Below are positions 24,641 to 35,819 of a stretch of 64,000 nucleotides of DNA, piece after piece. The notes beneath the pieces were generated by a model. That model was given only the letters and a program-made list of their open reading frames with translations, did not search any database and was not told where the DNA came from. Origin of the DNA: Microvelia longipes. Lineage: Eukaryota > Arthropoda > Insecta > Hemiptera > Veliidae. Position numbers and translations under genes: made by a program. The stretch is from assembly GCA_018340805.1 (NCBI GenBank), contig JACMZG010001913.1, positions 38,884,771 to 38,948,770 of the forward strand, in the 5' to 3' direction. Position 1 is the first letter of the stretch, and every line of letters begins with the position of its first letter.

Positions 24641-25311
24641 ATCAAACATTGTTTGATTGTTTAATTAATAAATTAATTGTATAATTGATAAATTATACAA
24701 TAATTAATATTTAATTTATAACATATTTATAAATTTAATATTTAATTGATAACATTGTTTAATTGATAAATTAAACAATGTATTCCAATTAAGCATGATT
24801 TAATTAATTACCAATCAATAATTTATCTTAATATTCAATGGCCTGAAGTTTTGTCAACTTAGTTAAAAGAATGTTGTATGTTGTTAGGTTGGCTGTATTA
24901 TTGAAGGCCACCAGAAAACTAACTTTGTTAACAACATTATGCTCCTTCTATTCATGCATTGTTTCCTATGCATTTGTTTTACTTTAAGTGTCAGCTTAAT
25001 GATCAAATAAAGAAATTAAGTGCATATTAATTAAAAAAATTTACAGAAAAACATTTAAAAAAAATTATTTACCTAAAAAAGAATAGTTTCAATATTCAAT
25101 CAATAAAAAAAGCGTCATGGTGAAACCCTTTTCTCCTATTAAAAGAATCCTTATTTTTTTACTTATTGTTGAGCAAAACTCTATTTGAATTACTTATCGT
25201 TGTCATAATTAAAATTATAAATTTAAAGGTAACCTAAGCGCTCTACTTAGAAGACTAAGTACTTACTTAGTTAGTGTCTTTACTTACTTAAAAAACACAT
25301 ACTTTAAATAT

Positions 25312-25892
25312 AATAGGAGCTATCCAAGCTTAGAATAATACTATATATATAGAAGGAGCACAGGACCGTAAACACAATGTAATTCCACTGATAACAAGAA
25401 AGCCGGTTGACTGGTGCACTTAAGTAATGCTGCCAACCTGACAACAAAGCATTATTTTAAATATGCGTCATAAATATCTATTAATGAAGAACGATCGTTA
25501 AGAACAAATATAATAACTTAAAACACCTGCTGAGTATTTAATAAAACCGGTCTTTGATGGCAAAAGGTTGGCGGAATACAAGAATCTACATTTAGTTGAC
25601 GAGGACTACTTTTAATATAATTTTAATTAAAAACGTTAAACTACAATTTAAAATGCTTAAAATATTGCTATGAACCGATATTTATATTAGTATTTTATGA
25701 ATAATCAATCGTTAATTAATAACAGAACATAATAATTCAGCGACCGGAAGTATTGCCAACTTTGTTTTAGAAAATTGTATATTGTTAGGGTGGCAGCATT
25801 ACTTAAGTCCACCAGTGAACCGCCTTTCGTGTTATCAGTAGTGCTCCTTCTATATGTAGTATTATTTTAAGTATCCAAGGATAGCTCCTATT
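25312..25892. mobile_element. Foldback family A, intact ~580-bp copy
   Basis: The ends are long inverted repeats. AATAGGAGCTATCCAAGC (25312) pairs with GGATAGCTCCTATT at about 25879-25892. Similarity runs inward through AGAAGGAGCAC, ACTGATAACA, CGGTTGACTGGTGCACTTAA and TAATGCTGCC, for about 110-130 bp per arm. The left arm has an extra ~25 bp near 25372-25387. There is no coding capacity, so it must rely on a transposase from elsewhere. Confidence 0.8.
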
Positions 25893-25902
25893 GTATATAA
25901 AC

Positions 25903-26705
25903 TATGTAGGCACATTACTTATCATAAAATAATCAATGATCCAGCAACCCATATTAGCACGTACATTATTGCATTAAATAACATAGTATGCATAATGTTT
26001 GTTTAATTTACTTATGTTTCTATAAGTGGAATTGCACAACGGTTGGGTGGAATACGTAGCATTGTGGATGATGTTTTATCTCTTATGTTATGAGTTTAGT
26101 TAAACACAATGACCATTAAGATATTGTAAGTTTATAATGAACCTATTAATATGTTAATTATAAATCCTCTTTGCGTCCAAGTTTAAAGAGAATGTTTTCA
26201 CCGATAGAGAGCGCTGCAGCTTATACTTATTCCCTGTTATTACCAAGTGGTATTATTTTACCTAATTCCTATTTAGTAACAATTTCTCCTGAATATACAA
26301 TAATTTACAATGTTTATAAATACAATTATTACATTTTCTTAAATATAATAATAAATTATTAATTATTTAAATCCTATTGTTATTTTTGATTTCTGTTTAA
26401 TAATATAGAATTATTGTGTTATGTAATAAACTCTGTATCGTCTATAGTTGGTAATTATAAGACTTTACTCTGTCAAGTATGTAACTGTGCGTTTCAAAAG
26501 AACCTAAAAACCGCTTTAAGGAGTTTAAGTTTTCACAAGAAATATCTTTTGACCCCAGTACTTTATAAATTATATAAAATTTCTTGACCCCAGATTAGAT
26601 CTGAATCCTGCACCTGTAGACTTATTGACATTAATGAGCTAAAAGGGCTAATTAGAAAAACGAACGCTCGTCTTCTTCTTCTTATGTAACTTAAATGTTT
26701 ACATA
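25903..26705. other. Gene-free stretch
   Basis: No gene is supported. The open frame at 26171-26362 has no domain. A short palindrome ACTTAAATGTTTACATAAG lies near 26690. Confidence 0.4.
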
Positions 26706-26709
26706 AGAA

Positions 26710-26925
26710 GGGATTTTGAAAAACGTTAAAAATTCAAATCAAAACACAAACAATATGCGGGAAATCGGAATAAATTTATTAATCATAACCTTAACTAACT
26801 CTTGAAGGAGGTTTCAATGAGGTTACAAAGAGCCCCAAAAAGATGTTTCAGGCTTCTCAATGTATTTAGATAGGCTATGGTCTATAGTCTATATATATCT
26901 CTATACTTGCTCCCATGCAATAATG
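26710..26925. repeat. Dispersed family B, copy 3
   Basis: Carries CTCTTGAAGGAGGTTTCAAT, GAGGTTACAAAGAGCC, CAAAAAGATGTTTCAGGCTT, CTCAATGTATTTAGATAGGC and TATATATCTCTATAC in the same order as copies 1 and 2. Confidence 0.8.
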
Positions 26926-28329
26926 TATGAATATTTGTAATGTATGAATATTTCATATTTAAATAGTCTAAGCGCAGCAGGATTTAGAAAATTTATGTTT
27001 GTTTAATTAATTTTTATGTAGTTGGCTATTTGAATTGTATTTTCTCTTAAAAGTAAAAAAAAATTATGTTATTAACAATTTTGTGTTTATCCAGAATTAA
27101 GTGTTTTAGTTCTAAATAAAATCTTTTAACTCATTCTTCTATTCTTTGATTTGAAGAAAATAGAATAAAAAAATTAGCTTTCTATAATCTCCATAAGTTA
27201 AAACTATATTTCGAGTATAATAAATACTTTGACAACTGGCGCTACCTATAGGAGAGACGACAAAAACTATAATGTTTAAAAGTTTTCCTTGAAACAAAAA
27301 TGATATACATTTCTTTGGTTTAATCCAGGATAATGATTTTACATCCTATCATGTAATATAATTAATTTAATAAGGTAATTATTATTATAATAATTAAAAA
27401 AATGAGATGGATACAATTTTGTAACATTTGGAAAACACGGATGAAAAAAGAACTGGTTTCTTGGCATTTATCGATGCCACATAATTTTAACAAAAACCTT
27501 TTTAGCTTATGAAAATTCTATTTTAAATTTCAAGTGTTCTTAATATTTTACCGTAATCATCATTACAAAAACCTCATAAACGTAATTTTCCGATGAAAAT
27601 TCACTGAAAGGTTTAATATTTCTTACCCTATTTAATTCATCATATGATTATAACCGCCTAGTATTGTTGTTCCTTTGTACGTATGTTATTTGATATGACA
27701 AAAGCCCTTTAGAGGTAAGTAAAGATCCGGGTAAATAGACCACAAATGATGGACGCAAATTTTGCTAATCTTATTGCGGTCCTTATTTCCTATTATTGTC
27801 TTATTTTGTTGTTTATTGTTTCGGTCAGAATTTCACGCTATTGTCTTAACCAATTGAATTTTTATTTCTATTCATAATTGAGAACTTTAAGCATTGGGAT
27901 TTTATTGTTTATTAGATAATTGTTTGCGAATATTTAACAATGGAAATAATAAACTATAATTTATAAATATAAGGTTATTTGGTGTTATCACATGTGTATT
28001 TAGGACTTTTAAATATTTAAATCTAACTTATCGTACGAAGAATTTGTTCAATAAATAATAAGTTGAAGACTTCAGTACAAAAAGGAAATATTTAATTATA
28101 TAAAAAGCTAAGCTTTCGATTATAGGGAACTAAATCTTCGTCAGAGACTATATTAAATACTAAATCAAAATTACAAAGTATTAAAAATTAAAATCATTTG
28201 AATGAGCGTTATAACCGCAAGTCAGCATTGCTTGAGATTCAGTCAATTTGTCACTATCATAATGACGTTAAAATAAATGAGACTTATAGTCAAGAAATGG
28301 CCCTAACAACCAAGATGTTAGAAATTTAG
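26926..28329. other. Gene-free AT-rich stretch
   Basis: No gene supported. A repeat-edge block near 27565-27605 (AACCTCATAAACGTAATTTT) is shared with 22290 and 57702. Confidence 0.4.
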
Positions 28330-28545
28330 AAGGTGATTCAATTCGATGTAAACAAACCAAACGCATTCGGAGGATATAACCTGACGTTTTTATGAAAGAC
28401 GTGTGACGTCATTGCAGGAATCGGTATAGGTGGTCAACATTGAACATTTAATATTTATTCCTGCAATGACGTCAATTCCGGACTAAAATCTAACATGTCA
28501 AAAAAATTGATTTCATTCACAAAAACCCTTTAATTTAATCACCTT
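28330..28545. mobile_element. 216-bp MITE with a CRE-containing hairpin
   Basis: The termini AAGGTGATTCAATT (28330-28343) and AATTTAATCACCTT (28532-28545) are inverted repeats with one mismatch. In the middle, TGACGTCATTGCAGGAAT (28404-28421) and its exact reverse complement (28457-28474) form an 18-bp stem, so both arms present TGACGTCA, the CRE/ATF palindrome. There is no coding sequence. The LTR retrotransposon is inserted two bases beyond its right end. Confidence 0.8.
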
Positions 28546-28552
28546 ATATATT

Positions 28553-28797
28553 TGTTACATCCTTAGCAAGATGTTCTTAAATGGAATTTAACGATTATAA
28601 TTTAAAGACTTTAGAATTTATAATTCAACTTACACAAAAGAAACGGAAGGAAAAACGTGTCCGTGCCGGCCATTTTTTACTACGAGAGATTTCTGCAAAG
28701 CATCATGGGAAGATGTGCACAGATCTTCTTTTAGCCCTCATCTGGCGCGAATTTTGAATGGCGCGAAATTTGAATTAAACTATTTCAATATGTAACA
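28553..28797 (-). repeat. 3' LTR
   Basis: 245 bp running TGTTACATCC...ATATGTAACA on the + strand. It matches the partner at 33282-33526 along its full length as far as I could compare. It contains GTGCCGGCCATTTTTTAC and GGCGCGAATTTTGAATGGCG. Confidence 0.95.
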
Positions 28798-28811
28798 CCT
28801 CTCCCTTCCTA
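28798..28811 (-). other. Polypurine tract
   Basis: On the minus strand TAGGAAGGGAGAGG directly precedes the 3' LTR. This is the expected site for priming second-strand DNA synthesis. Confidence 0.8.
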
Positions 28812-29043
28812 GAGGTTCTTTAAATTTAGAAAATTGAAATTAAATCATCAAAAAAATTGAAATTAAATGCACTAACTTCTGCTAATTAGAAATTAAAATT
28901 TACTCTAAATTTGTAAAGAAATGTTAACTTAAAATTTATTCAACTTTAATTAGTTCCAAATAATAAAGGAAAACTTATTTCCAAAATTTGTTAAATTTAA
29001 CTTATAATGAATCTTCTAGAATTTTAAAAATTATAGCACTTTA

Positions 29044-30530
29044 CTAATCCAACCCGTCCACGACACTCGCGTCCAGTAGACTTTCGTTATAGCGGTTGCT
29101 ACTCTCTTCTTTGAGCACACATTTTCTCTTTGGACGTCTACGCCGAGTTAGAGCAGGTTTCTCAAAGTTCCCTGTTTGCGTATCTGAGGCTTTTCGTCCT
29201 TCTGGATCGAGTAACAGTCGATGTTTTTTAATTCTCTCTAATGAATTAGAAGGTAAAACAGGTGATCCTAGCAGTTGATCAATATGTCTTTTGTGAATTA
29301 TACCTGTATCCCTTTCCCTAACTTCATACGATAGAGGTCCAGTTCTCTTGACTACATCTCCCAAAACCCATTTGGGTCCACGAGATCTAAAATTCTTCAA
29401 TCTTACTGGCGATCCAGCCTGGAAAGATCTTGCCCCTAAAGGGGTGGTGAAGACAGGTGGAGGTCTTTCCTTGTCATACGGAGAAGTTGCATCAAGTGCT
29501 GTGCGAAGCTTCCGCCCAAACATCAGCTCAGCTGGTGTCTTTCCAGTAGCAGCAGAGGGTGTTGTATGAAGTCTTAAGAGAACTCTTGATATTTTTGTTT
29601 CCCAGTCGCCATCAGAAAGTTTTTTTAACGCCTCTTTTGCTGTTTGGACTGCTCTCTCCGCGAGTCCGTTAGATGAGGGATGATATGGAGAAGTATATAT
29701 GAATTCGATACCGTTCTTAGAGAGAAAGGATTGAAATTCAGTTGATGTAAACACATGATTGTTTGTGCTAGACCAAAAGTTGAAAACAAACGTCTTAGAA
29801 TTTGAATGACGGCTTGTGAGGATGGTACGGTGACACTTCGTATCTCAGTCCATTTAGTCATGGCATCCACAATAACTAAAAACGTTTTACCATAAAACGG
29901 CCCAGCAAAATCAATGTGAAGTCTCACCCAAGGTTTTGTTGGTACTTCCCATTTCTGTATTGGAGCTCTAGGAGGATGATGTCGATTTTCTTGGCAAGGC
30001 TCACAGTGCTTTATTAGTGTTTCAATTTCACTATCAATTCCAGGCCACCACACATATGAGCGAGCAATTGCCTTAGTTGCCACAACGCCTGGATGGTTAG
30101 CATGAAGAGAAGACAATATCTCTTGTTTGAGCTTTTCAGGAATGATAACTCGGAGGCCCCAAAGCAGACAGTTGTTATGTGTTGACAACTCATCACGTTT
30201 GAGCCAGTATGGTTTGAACTTATCTGGAAGTTTCTGTGGCCAGCCTTGACGGAGCCATCTCAAAACTTTCGATAAAATGTTATCTTTAACTGTGTGTTCA
30301 GCAATTTCTGTTGCTGAAATTGGGCATCTTGTTGAATTATCCAACATGAATATAGTGACTTGTTCGTCTTTTACAGGACATTCCTCCGGTGATCTAGAAA
30401 GTAAATCAACATTCTTGTTTTGAGAAGCTGGTCGATACACTAAATCATAGTCATAACCAAAAAGAAATTGTCTATACCTGCTTAATTTAGCCGAAATAAT
30501 GTCAGGAGTCATCTTATTAGGATTTAAAAT
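29044..30530 (-). pseudogene. pol part 2: RNase H end and integrase, frame-broken
   Basis: Frame 30512-29625 holds the end of RNase H and the linker (RYRQFLFGYDYDLVYRPASQ, then NVDLLSRSPE). Next come the integrase zinc-binding HHCC region (HANHPGV ... HCEPC) and the start of the catalytic core (LHIDFAGPF with the first Asp). After about 29770 the frame changes. Frame 29754-29044 continues with TSPYHPSSNGLAERAVQ, which holds the catalytic Glu, and a basic C-terminal region (RRRRPKRKC). The protein resembles the integrase part of insect proteins annotated K02A2.6-like. The second catalytic Asp lies near the break. As assembled it cannot give one integrase. Confidence 0.9.
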
Positions 30531-30556
30531 TGATATTAGAGGTCGGTGATCGGTAG

Positions 30557-32120
30557 TTAATGTAAATTTTCTTCCAGCAAGGTATTGATGAAAAGTTTTG
30601 ACTGCTTCAACAAGGGCAAGGCTTCCTTGTCTAGTTGTGAGTAATTTCTTTGTGTTTTTGACAGTGTGTGTGATGAGAAAGCAACTGGATGTTCAGTTCC
30701 ATCATCAAACTTAACTGCTAGAATTGAACCAATACCATAAGGTGACGCATCAGCACTCACGACTATAGGTTTCTTATCATCAAAATGAGTCAGGACTGGA
30801 GCAGATACTAATTTTTGTTTGAGCTTAGAGAAAGAATCTTGATGGATATCAGTCCAAGACCATGGTGTATCAGCATCAAGCAATCTATGTAGGGGCTCAG
30901 CAATGTTGGCTCGTCCTTCAATACATCTAGCATAAAAATTAATACCGCCTAAAAAAACTTGTAACTCCCGTTTATTTGTAGGAGGCTTAATATTACACAA
31001 AGCAGATACCTTTTGAGGCAGAGGACGGATACCGTTTTTATCAATAAGGTGTCCTAAGAACTCCATGGAATCCACTCCAAACATACATTTATTTTTATTC
31101 ACTCGCAGATTTGCTGTGGCTAATCTTTGTAACACCTCTTTGAGTCGCTCATCGTGTTCAATTCTATTTTTACCTTGAATTTTTATGTTATCAAGATAAA
31201 CATGCACGCCATCAATTCCTAAGAGTAAAGATTCCATGTATTTTTGAAAAATTCTGGGAGCTAACGTGACCCCATCTAATAATCTCAATACTTCAAATAG
31301 CCCAAAAGGAGTACTAATAGTTAATATTTTTGAAGTTTGTTCATCCACACGCAATTGTTTATAAGCGTTTTGAAGATCTATTTGAGAAAAACATGTACCT
31401 CCATTAAGTGACGCCAGAGCCTCTGAGACCGTAGGTAACGGATAAGCTGAGTCCAAAACAGCTTTATTTACAGTATTTCTCAAATCCCCCACTACCCTGA
31501 CAGACTTATCACTTTTGTGGACAAATAAGACAGGAGTTGCCCATTCAGATTGCATGACAGGTTTTAACATGTTCTGAGATAACATCCAATTAATAGCCTC
31601 AGCAGCTGACTCTCGAAATGCAAACGGAGTTTTTCGAGCTTTGAAAAATACCGGTTTTGCATCAGGTTTAAGTTCAATATGGATAGGAGGTCCATTGTGA
31701 CCATCTAAGGTTTTAGAAAAGAGCTGAGGATAAGCTGAAAGCATGTCCTCATAATTTGTAGGTGATGATGTAACCTGAGCTATGCCTCCGACTGAGATAC
31801 CAAGAGGTTTAAACCAATTTTTTCCCAGTATATTTGGACCACTGTTTTCATTCAAAACTGCAACTGGCAAGCTACCAATGAAATCTTTATATTTTACTTC
31901 CACCTGCATAACGCCCAGGACATCAATGGGTCGTCTTCCATATGCCAATAAATAATTTTTTGTCCTCCAAGTTACATTTTTGGGTCGCATATTTTATAGA
32001 ATGTGGACTGATTTACTATGGTCATGAATGCACCAGAATCAACATCAAATACTACGGGTTGATTATTGATTTTCACTATAGTTTCGAATTTATTATAATG
32101 GATATTTCCTACTTCTGAGT
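30557..32120 (-). pseudogene. pol part 1: protease and reverse transcriptase, frame-broken
   Basis: The protease active-site DSGA is encoded at 32029-32040, in a frame that is open from the gag end. Frame 31990-30557 (477 codons) then continues with LPVAVL and GPNILGKNW (protease end). The reverse transcriptase has FSQIDLQNAY (residues 201-210, with catalytic Asp205) and YLDN at residues 265-268. It is followed by tether/RNase H motifs (FLGHLIDKNGIRP, GGINFYARCIEG, VVSADASPYGIG). The family motif is YxDD. Here the second Asp codon reads AAC (31187-31189), one transition from GAC. A frame change near 31990 separates protease from reverse transcriptase and another near 30540 splits RNase H. Confidence 0.9.
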
Positions 32121-32122
32121 TA

Positions 32123-33139
32123 TTAATTTTTTTTTGTACTAATATGATATATCAAGTCATCATCTGCATCATCTAGAGAATTAGTATTATTATTTCCTTC
32201 CATATGGTGAGCAGTGTAATTTCGTCTATTTGAAAAATTTGAGTTACTTTTATTGTTTTTTTTCTTATTTTTACTGGAGAGGCAGGCTTGTTCTATATGC
32301 CCGACCTTCCCACAAACCGTGCAGGTGTGGTTTTTATACATACAGGTAGGGGCTAAATGATTTTTTCTTAAACACCGATAACACTTAAGTGTTGATCGGT
32401 GGTTACCTGATGAAGCTTGAGGAGAAGAAGGTCTATCTGATTTCTGCAAGGACATCTTATTGACTGAAGAAGGCACATTTCTCAGTAATTTTTGTTGGTT
32501 TTCAGTCGATTCAATGCTAACGGCAAGTTCAACTGCTTTCTCGAAGCTTAATCCTGTCGTATTGGTTGACGTAACAGCTTCTTCATGCCTACGGCATAAG
32601 TAGCGCTGCAATTCTTCATCCCTTACTCCAGCTACAAATCGGTCACGCAACATAACCTCTAATGGCAAAGTACCAGTAGCATTACTAAACTTACACTTTT
32701 GAGCTGCCTTCCTTAACTCCCGAACATAGTCCAAAATGCTTTCACCAGGAAGCTGATCACGCTTGTGGAATTGTACTCGCCCAAGCAATTCATTCACAGA
32801 TTTTGTAAATTGAACCTTACACTTTTGTAAAATATCTGTGTAGGATACCTCTTTGGGAGACTGCGGAGCACACAACGATTTGATGATGCTATACGTCTCA
32901 CCTCCTACAATCGTGCACAGAGTACATCTCTTCATATCATCCGTCGTGATCTTATTTGCTTCGAGATAAAACTCAAAGCGTTCCATATAATCACCCCAAT
33001 TCCCCGTTTTGGGTTCAAAACATGGCATTTTTCCAATTTGCGCCATGGGTGCAACCGGTGTTTCTTCCGCGTTCGATATATTACAAAATATAAAAGAATC
33101 CGACAACGAAAATGAATCAAACACACCACTATCGATCAT
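32123..33139 (-). CDS. gag: gag of the LTR retrotransposon, 338 aa
   Basis: This is an intact frame encoding the capsid-nucleocapsid polyprotein. The capsid-like part has PKTGNWGDYMERFEFYLEAN and, later, LPGESILDYVRELRKAAQKC and LRDRFVAGVRDEELQRYLC, typical of the gypsy-type gag family. The C-terminus has two CCHC zinc knuckles (CYRCLRKNHLAPTC and CTVCGKVGHIEQAC) followed by a Lys/Asn/Ser-rich tail. It ends at TAA just after nine A residues (T run at 32127-32135 on the + strand). The protease frame is +1 relative to gag and is open across this run, so pol may be made by frameshifting there. Confidence 0.92.
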   Translation of the reverse strand: MIDSGVFDSFSLSDSFIFCNISNAEETPVAPMAQIGKMPCFEPKTGNWGDYMERFEFYLEANKITTDDMKRCTLCTIVGGETYSIIKSLCAPQSPKEVSYTDILQKCKVQFTKSVNELLGRVQFHKRDQLPGESILDYVRELRKAAQKCKFSNATGTLPLEVMLRDRFVAGVRDEELQRYLCRRHEEAVTSTNTTGLSFEKAVELAVSIESTENQQKLLRNVPSSVNKMSLQKSDRPSSPQASSGNHRSTLKCYRCLRKNHLAPTCMYKNHTCTVCGKVGHIEQACLSSKNKKKNNKSNSNFSNRRNYTAHHMEGNNNTNSLDDADDDLIYHISTKKN

Positions 33140-33267
33140 AAAAACTTAATTCAAATCTTACTCAACAATTGATTAATAAAAAATTGAAGTGACGAAAGGT
33201 TAATAAACCACGCGTAATCGTCGAGTATGTTTTCAAGCCGAAAAACTTGATTGAATTCGAATTTTTT

Positions 33268-33281
33268 TCTCGTCGCCAAAA
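33268..33281 (-). other. Primer-binding-site candidate
   Basis: On the minus strand, TTTTGGCGACGAG follows the 5' LTR. TGGCGACGAG would pair with a tRNA ending in CTCGTCGCCA. I do not assign the tRNA. Confidence 0.6.
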
Positions 33282-33526
33282 TGTTACATCCTTAGCAAGA
33301 TGTTCTTAAATGGAATTTAACGATTATAATTTAAAGACTTTAGAATTTATAATTCAACTTACACAAAAGAAACGGAAGGAAAAACGTGTCCGTGCCGGCC
33401 ATTTTTTACTACGAGAGATTTCTGCAAAGCATCATGGGAAGATGTGCACAGATCTTCTTTTAGCCCTCATCTGGCGCGAATTTTGAATGGCGCGAAATTT
33501 GAATTAAACTATTTCAATATGTAACA
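33282..33526 (-). repeat. 5' LTR
   Basis: 245 bp, same length and, by eye, same sequence as 28553-28797. It ends in TGTAACA, followed by the ATATT duplication. It would drive transcription leftwards across the element. Confidence 0.95.
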
Positions 33527-33531
33527 ATATT

Positions 33532-34465
33532 CTATCAACTTGCCTAACAACCGCTCATAGACGTCAATTTGATATGTATACAACTTTTAGATTTTGCTTT
33601 TTTAGATTTGCTTCTGTAAAAACGATATCAGAGCTTGCGATCACCTTCAATTATATAAACAGGGATGATTTAATTTGCCAGCAACTTTTCTGCTGAAAAA
33701 ATAAAGTCATGGAGGAGGTAATGGGATGGAGAAGCTTTTAGAGCGTTGATGAACTTTATCCTCATTTTATCGTTTAACACATTTGAATTTTCCTGAGAGA
33801 AATTGTCTCGTTTATGCGAGGATATTAGCCCGAAATTTTAGCCAATTCCGTTAAGTGGGCAGGCCTTTTTTCAGCTAGAGGGTTTTTTCTCGTCATTTTC
33901 CCACTCTTCATATCCTAATAAACTCGACCAACTGCCAAATTTTCCTCCCCTCGATGTTTATAAAAGTGGATCGGACATTAAATTAGTTTGCTAATTTCCA
34001 CGTTCCTTTAAACATCTCTTTACAAAATATATCACGATTTTCAACCATTTTTTGACATCATCATTTCCTTTTCGTTTAAAAAATGTTTAAAAGTTTTTAA
34101 CGAGTAAGTATAAATTTGTTAATTAGCAATTTTTACGTTCAAAATCAAAAATCATTTTGATTTTAAAAGTGACGTCATGTTAATATGAGAGATAGAGAGA
34201 GATCGTGTGAAAGGTAAACATCGTGATAAGCGAAACTGATTTAGTTTGACCAACAAATTACTTGATAGACTTTAAATCATAAGACAATGACTTAAGAAAC
34301 GTAATCAGGCTGCTTAGTAACTTCCAAAATTTCTTTGGTTATTAATACGTATAATTAATGGTGACGTTTGTTATTAAATGCGACGAACATAGCAATAATA
34401 TTTTTACAACTCAAACGTAACGAACAACACAACAAAACAACTTATTTATATATTTTTTTTCTTTC
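33532..34465. other. Gene-free stretch
   Basis: No gene or clear repeat supported. GTGACGTCATG near 34170 is a CRE-like palindrome without further context. Confidence 0.4.
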
Positions 34466-34560
34466 CCTCTGTGAGTGTATAGGAAAAATATTGTTTGCGC
34501 AAAAAATTCGAAACTGGGATGTCACCGGAATATCCGTTTCAGGTGTTTTTTTCTTTCTTC
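34466..34560 (+). repeat. Dispersed family P, 5' fragment
   Basis: TGAGTGTATAGGAAAAATAT, then GCAAAAAATTCGAAACTGGG and ATGTCACCGGAATATCCG, match the 5' end of the family P copies at 16690-17107 and 45709-46060. Similarity is lost after about 34550. The two open frames here (34368-34690) are incidental. Confidence 0.65.
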
Positions 34561-35819
34561 GAGTGAGAAAGAAAAATACGTAAAAGTAGGTCTTGAGTTA
34601 AATTTTTCTCACTATTGTTTATCTTGTAAGACTACAGACTATAAGACCCTTTTCATTCTCTCCCTTATTGGGCAAGGTCATGGTTTTTGAGGTAAAAAGT
34701 AGAGTATTAAAAGGGGGCAACCCGAGGAAAAAACAGCTTTTTTTCTTTGCCTTAAAAACAGTTTTCCCAGAGGGGGAAGGGAAAGGAGTTTTTGAACTGA
34801 ATTTCCAAAGTGGGGTGGTGGTATGAGTTTCTGGCTTTTTTTAAGGAGTTAAAAGACTCCACAAGTGTCGGTCCTTCCATCTCGTTTTATCCTGGTTAGA
34901 TAATTGGGTGTATCTCACTTTTTTCTCTTCCACTTGAGATATTCTTGTAACCTCTCTCCCCCTCCACTCTTTTAAAACACAGATCTCCGTTTATAAGGGA
35001 TAAACATCTGACGGATTTTTTTATCCAACTTTTTTCCAAGAAAAGCCAAGGTTGAATTTTTTTATCATATTTCTCCTCTCGTTTTCCCACTTTTTTTAAA
35101 TAAACAAATAAAGTTAACTTTTATTTTAAAAAAAAAAAACTTTATAAAAAAGAAAATGTGTTTTGGATGCTTTTGTAAACTTTTTTATCTTTCAATTATG
35201 TAATAGTATAAATTTATACTTCTCTTTTTATTGTGGTTTCTACAACTTTTTGCTGCTTAAATCAGACTTTAAACTTATACCTCCGCTTGATCCTGACATC
35301 AGTCAAAATGTATTTGATATCTCGGGAATTTATTTATTTTAAGTTCTCTTTATTTAATTAAAATTACAATACAAACATATTATTTAGAAAATATCCCTCA
35401 CTAAAACATAGATCTTACTGTGAATAAGGGTCTCTATCAAATATCCATGAATGACAGCATAGAGGCATTTTTTATTTGAAGACCATGCAGCTTAAGTACA
35501 GTACTTAACATTGTAAGAAAGGACTTTATTCGCTGTTGTAACTGTACAAATGTATTCAATTTCTCTACTAAATGCTAATAATAATGCTACCATTAAAGCG
35601 GAGTTAAAATTTCATAATTTAATTCTCAACGCCTTTGTTGTCCAATTCTGCTTTTTTGTATGAACAAAACTGAATTATTGTTTGTTTTATAAAAACAAAA
35701 CGGAATTATTGTTTGTTTTATAAAAACAAAACAGAATTATTGTTTGTTTAATAAAAACCAAACGGAACTATTGTTTGTAAAGCGAACCTTTTACCTCTGA
35801 TAATTTTGGACAGAATATC

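Larger units (their letters stand above)
22556..24965. mobile_element. Foldback family A copy, split by two later insertions
   Basis: The left part (about 22560-22690, with AGAAGGAG, GGACTGTGAATACTATGTAA and TTCCATTAATATCATAG) and the inner part (about 22930-23125, with GGGAATCTACATTTAGTTGA) match in order the intact copy at 25312-25892. The right part (about 24836-24965, with GTTGTATGTTGTTAGGTTGG and ATGCTCCTTCTATTCATG) matches that copy's right end. A family B repeat and a non-LTR retroelement separate the three parts, so both are younger than this copy. Confidence 0.7.
28548..33531 (-). mobile_element. Complete LTR retrotransposon (Ty3/gypsy type)
   Basis: An element of 4974 bp (28553-33526) lies on the minus strand, bounded by two 245-bp LTRs and flanked by the 5-bp duplication ATATT (28548-28552 and 33527-33531). 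Next to the 5' LTR is a primer-binding-type TGGCGACGAG, four bases inside. Next to the 3' LTR is a clear polypurine tract, AGGAAGGGAGAGG. The domain order is gag, protease, reverse transcriptase, RNase H, integrase, which is the Ty3/gypsy order. There is no env-like frame. I could see no difference between the LTRs by eye, so the insertion looks recent. Even so, pol is spread over several frames. Confidence 0.95.

Noticed and set aside
29096..29569. Plus-strand open frames over the integrase
   Set aside because: Antisense shadows of the LTR element pol frame.
28548..33531. Endogenous retrovirus with env
   Set aside because: Integrase coding ends about 250 bp from the 3' LTR and no envelope-like frame is present.
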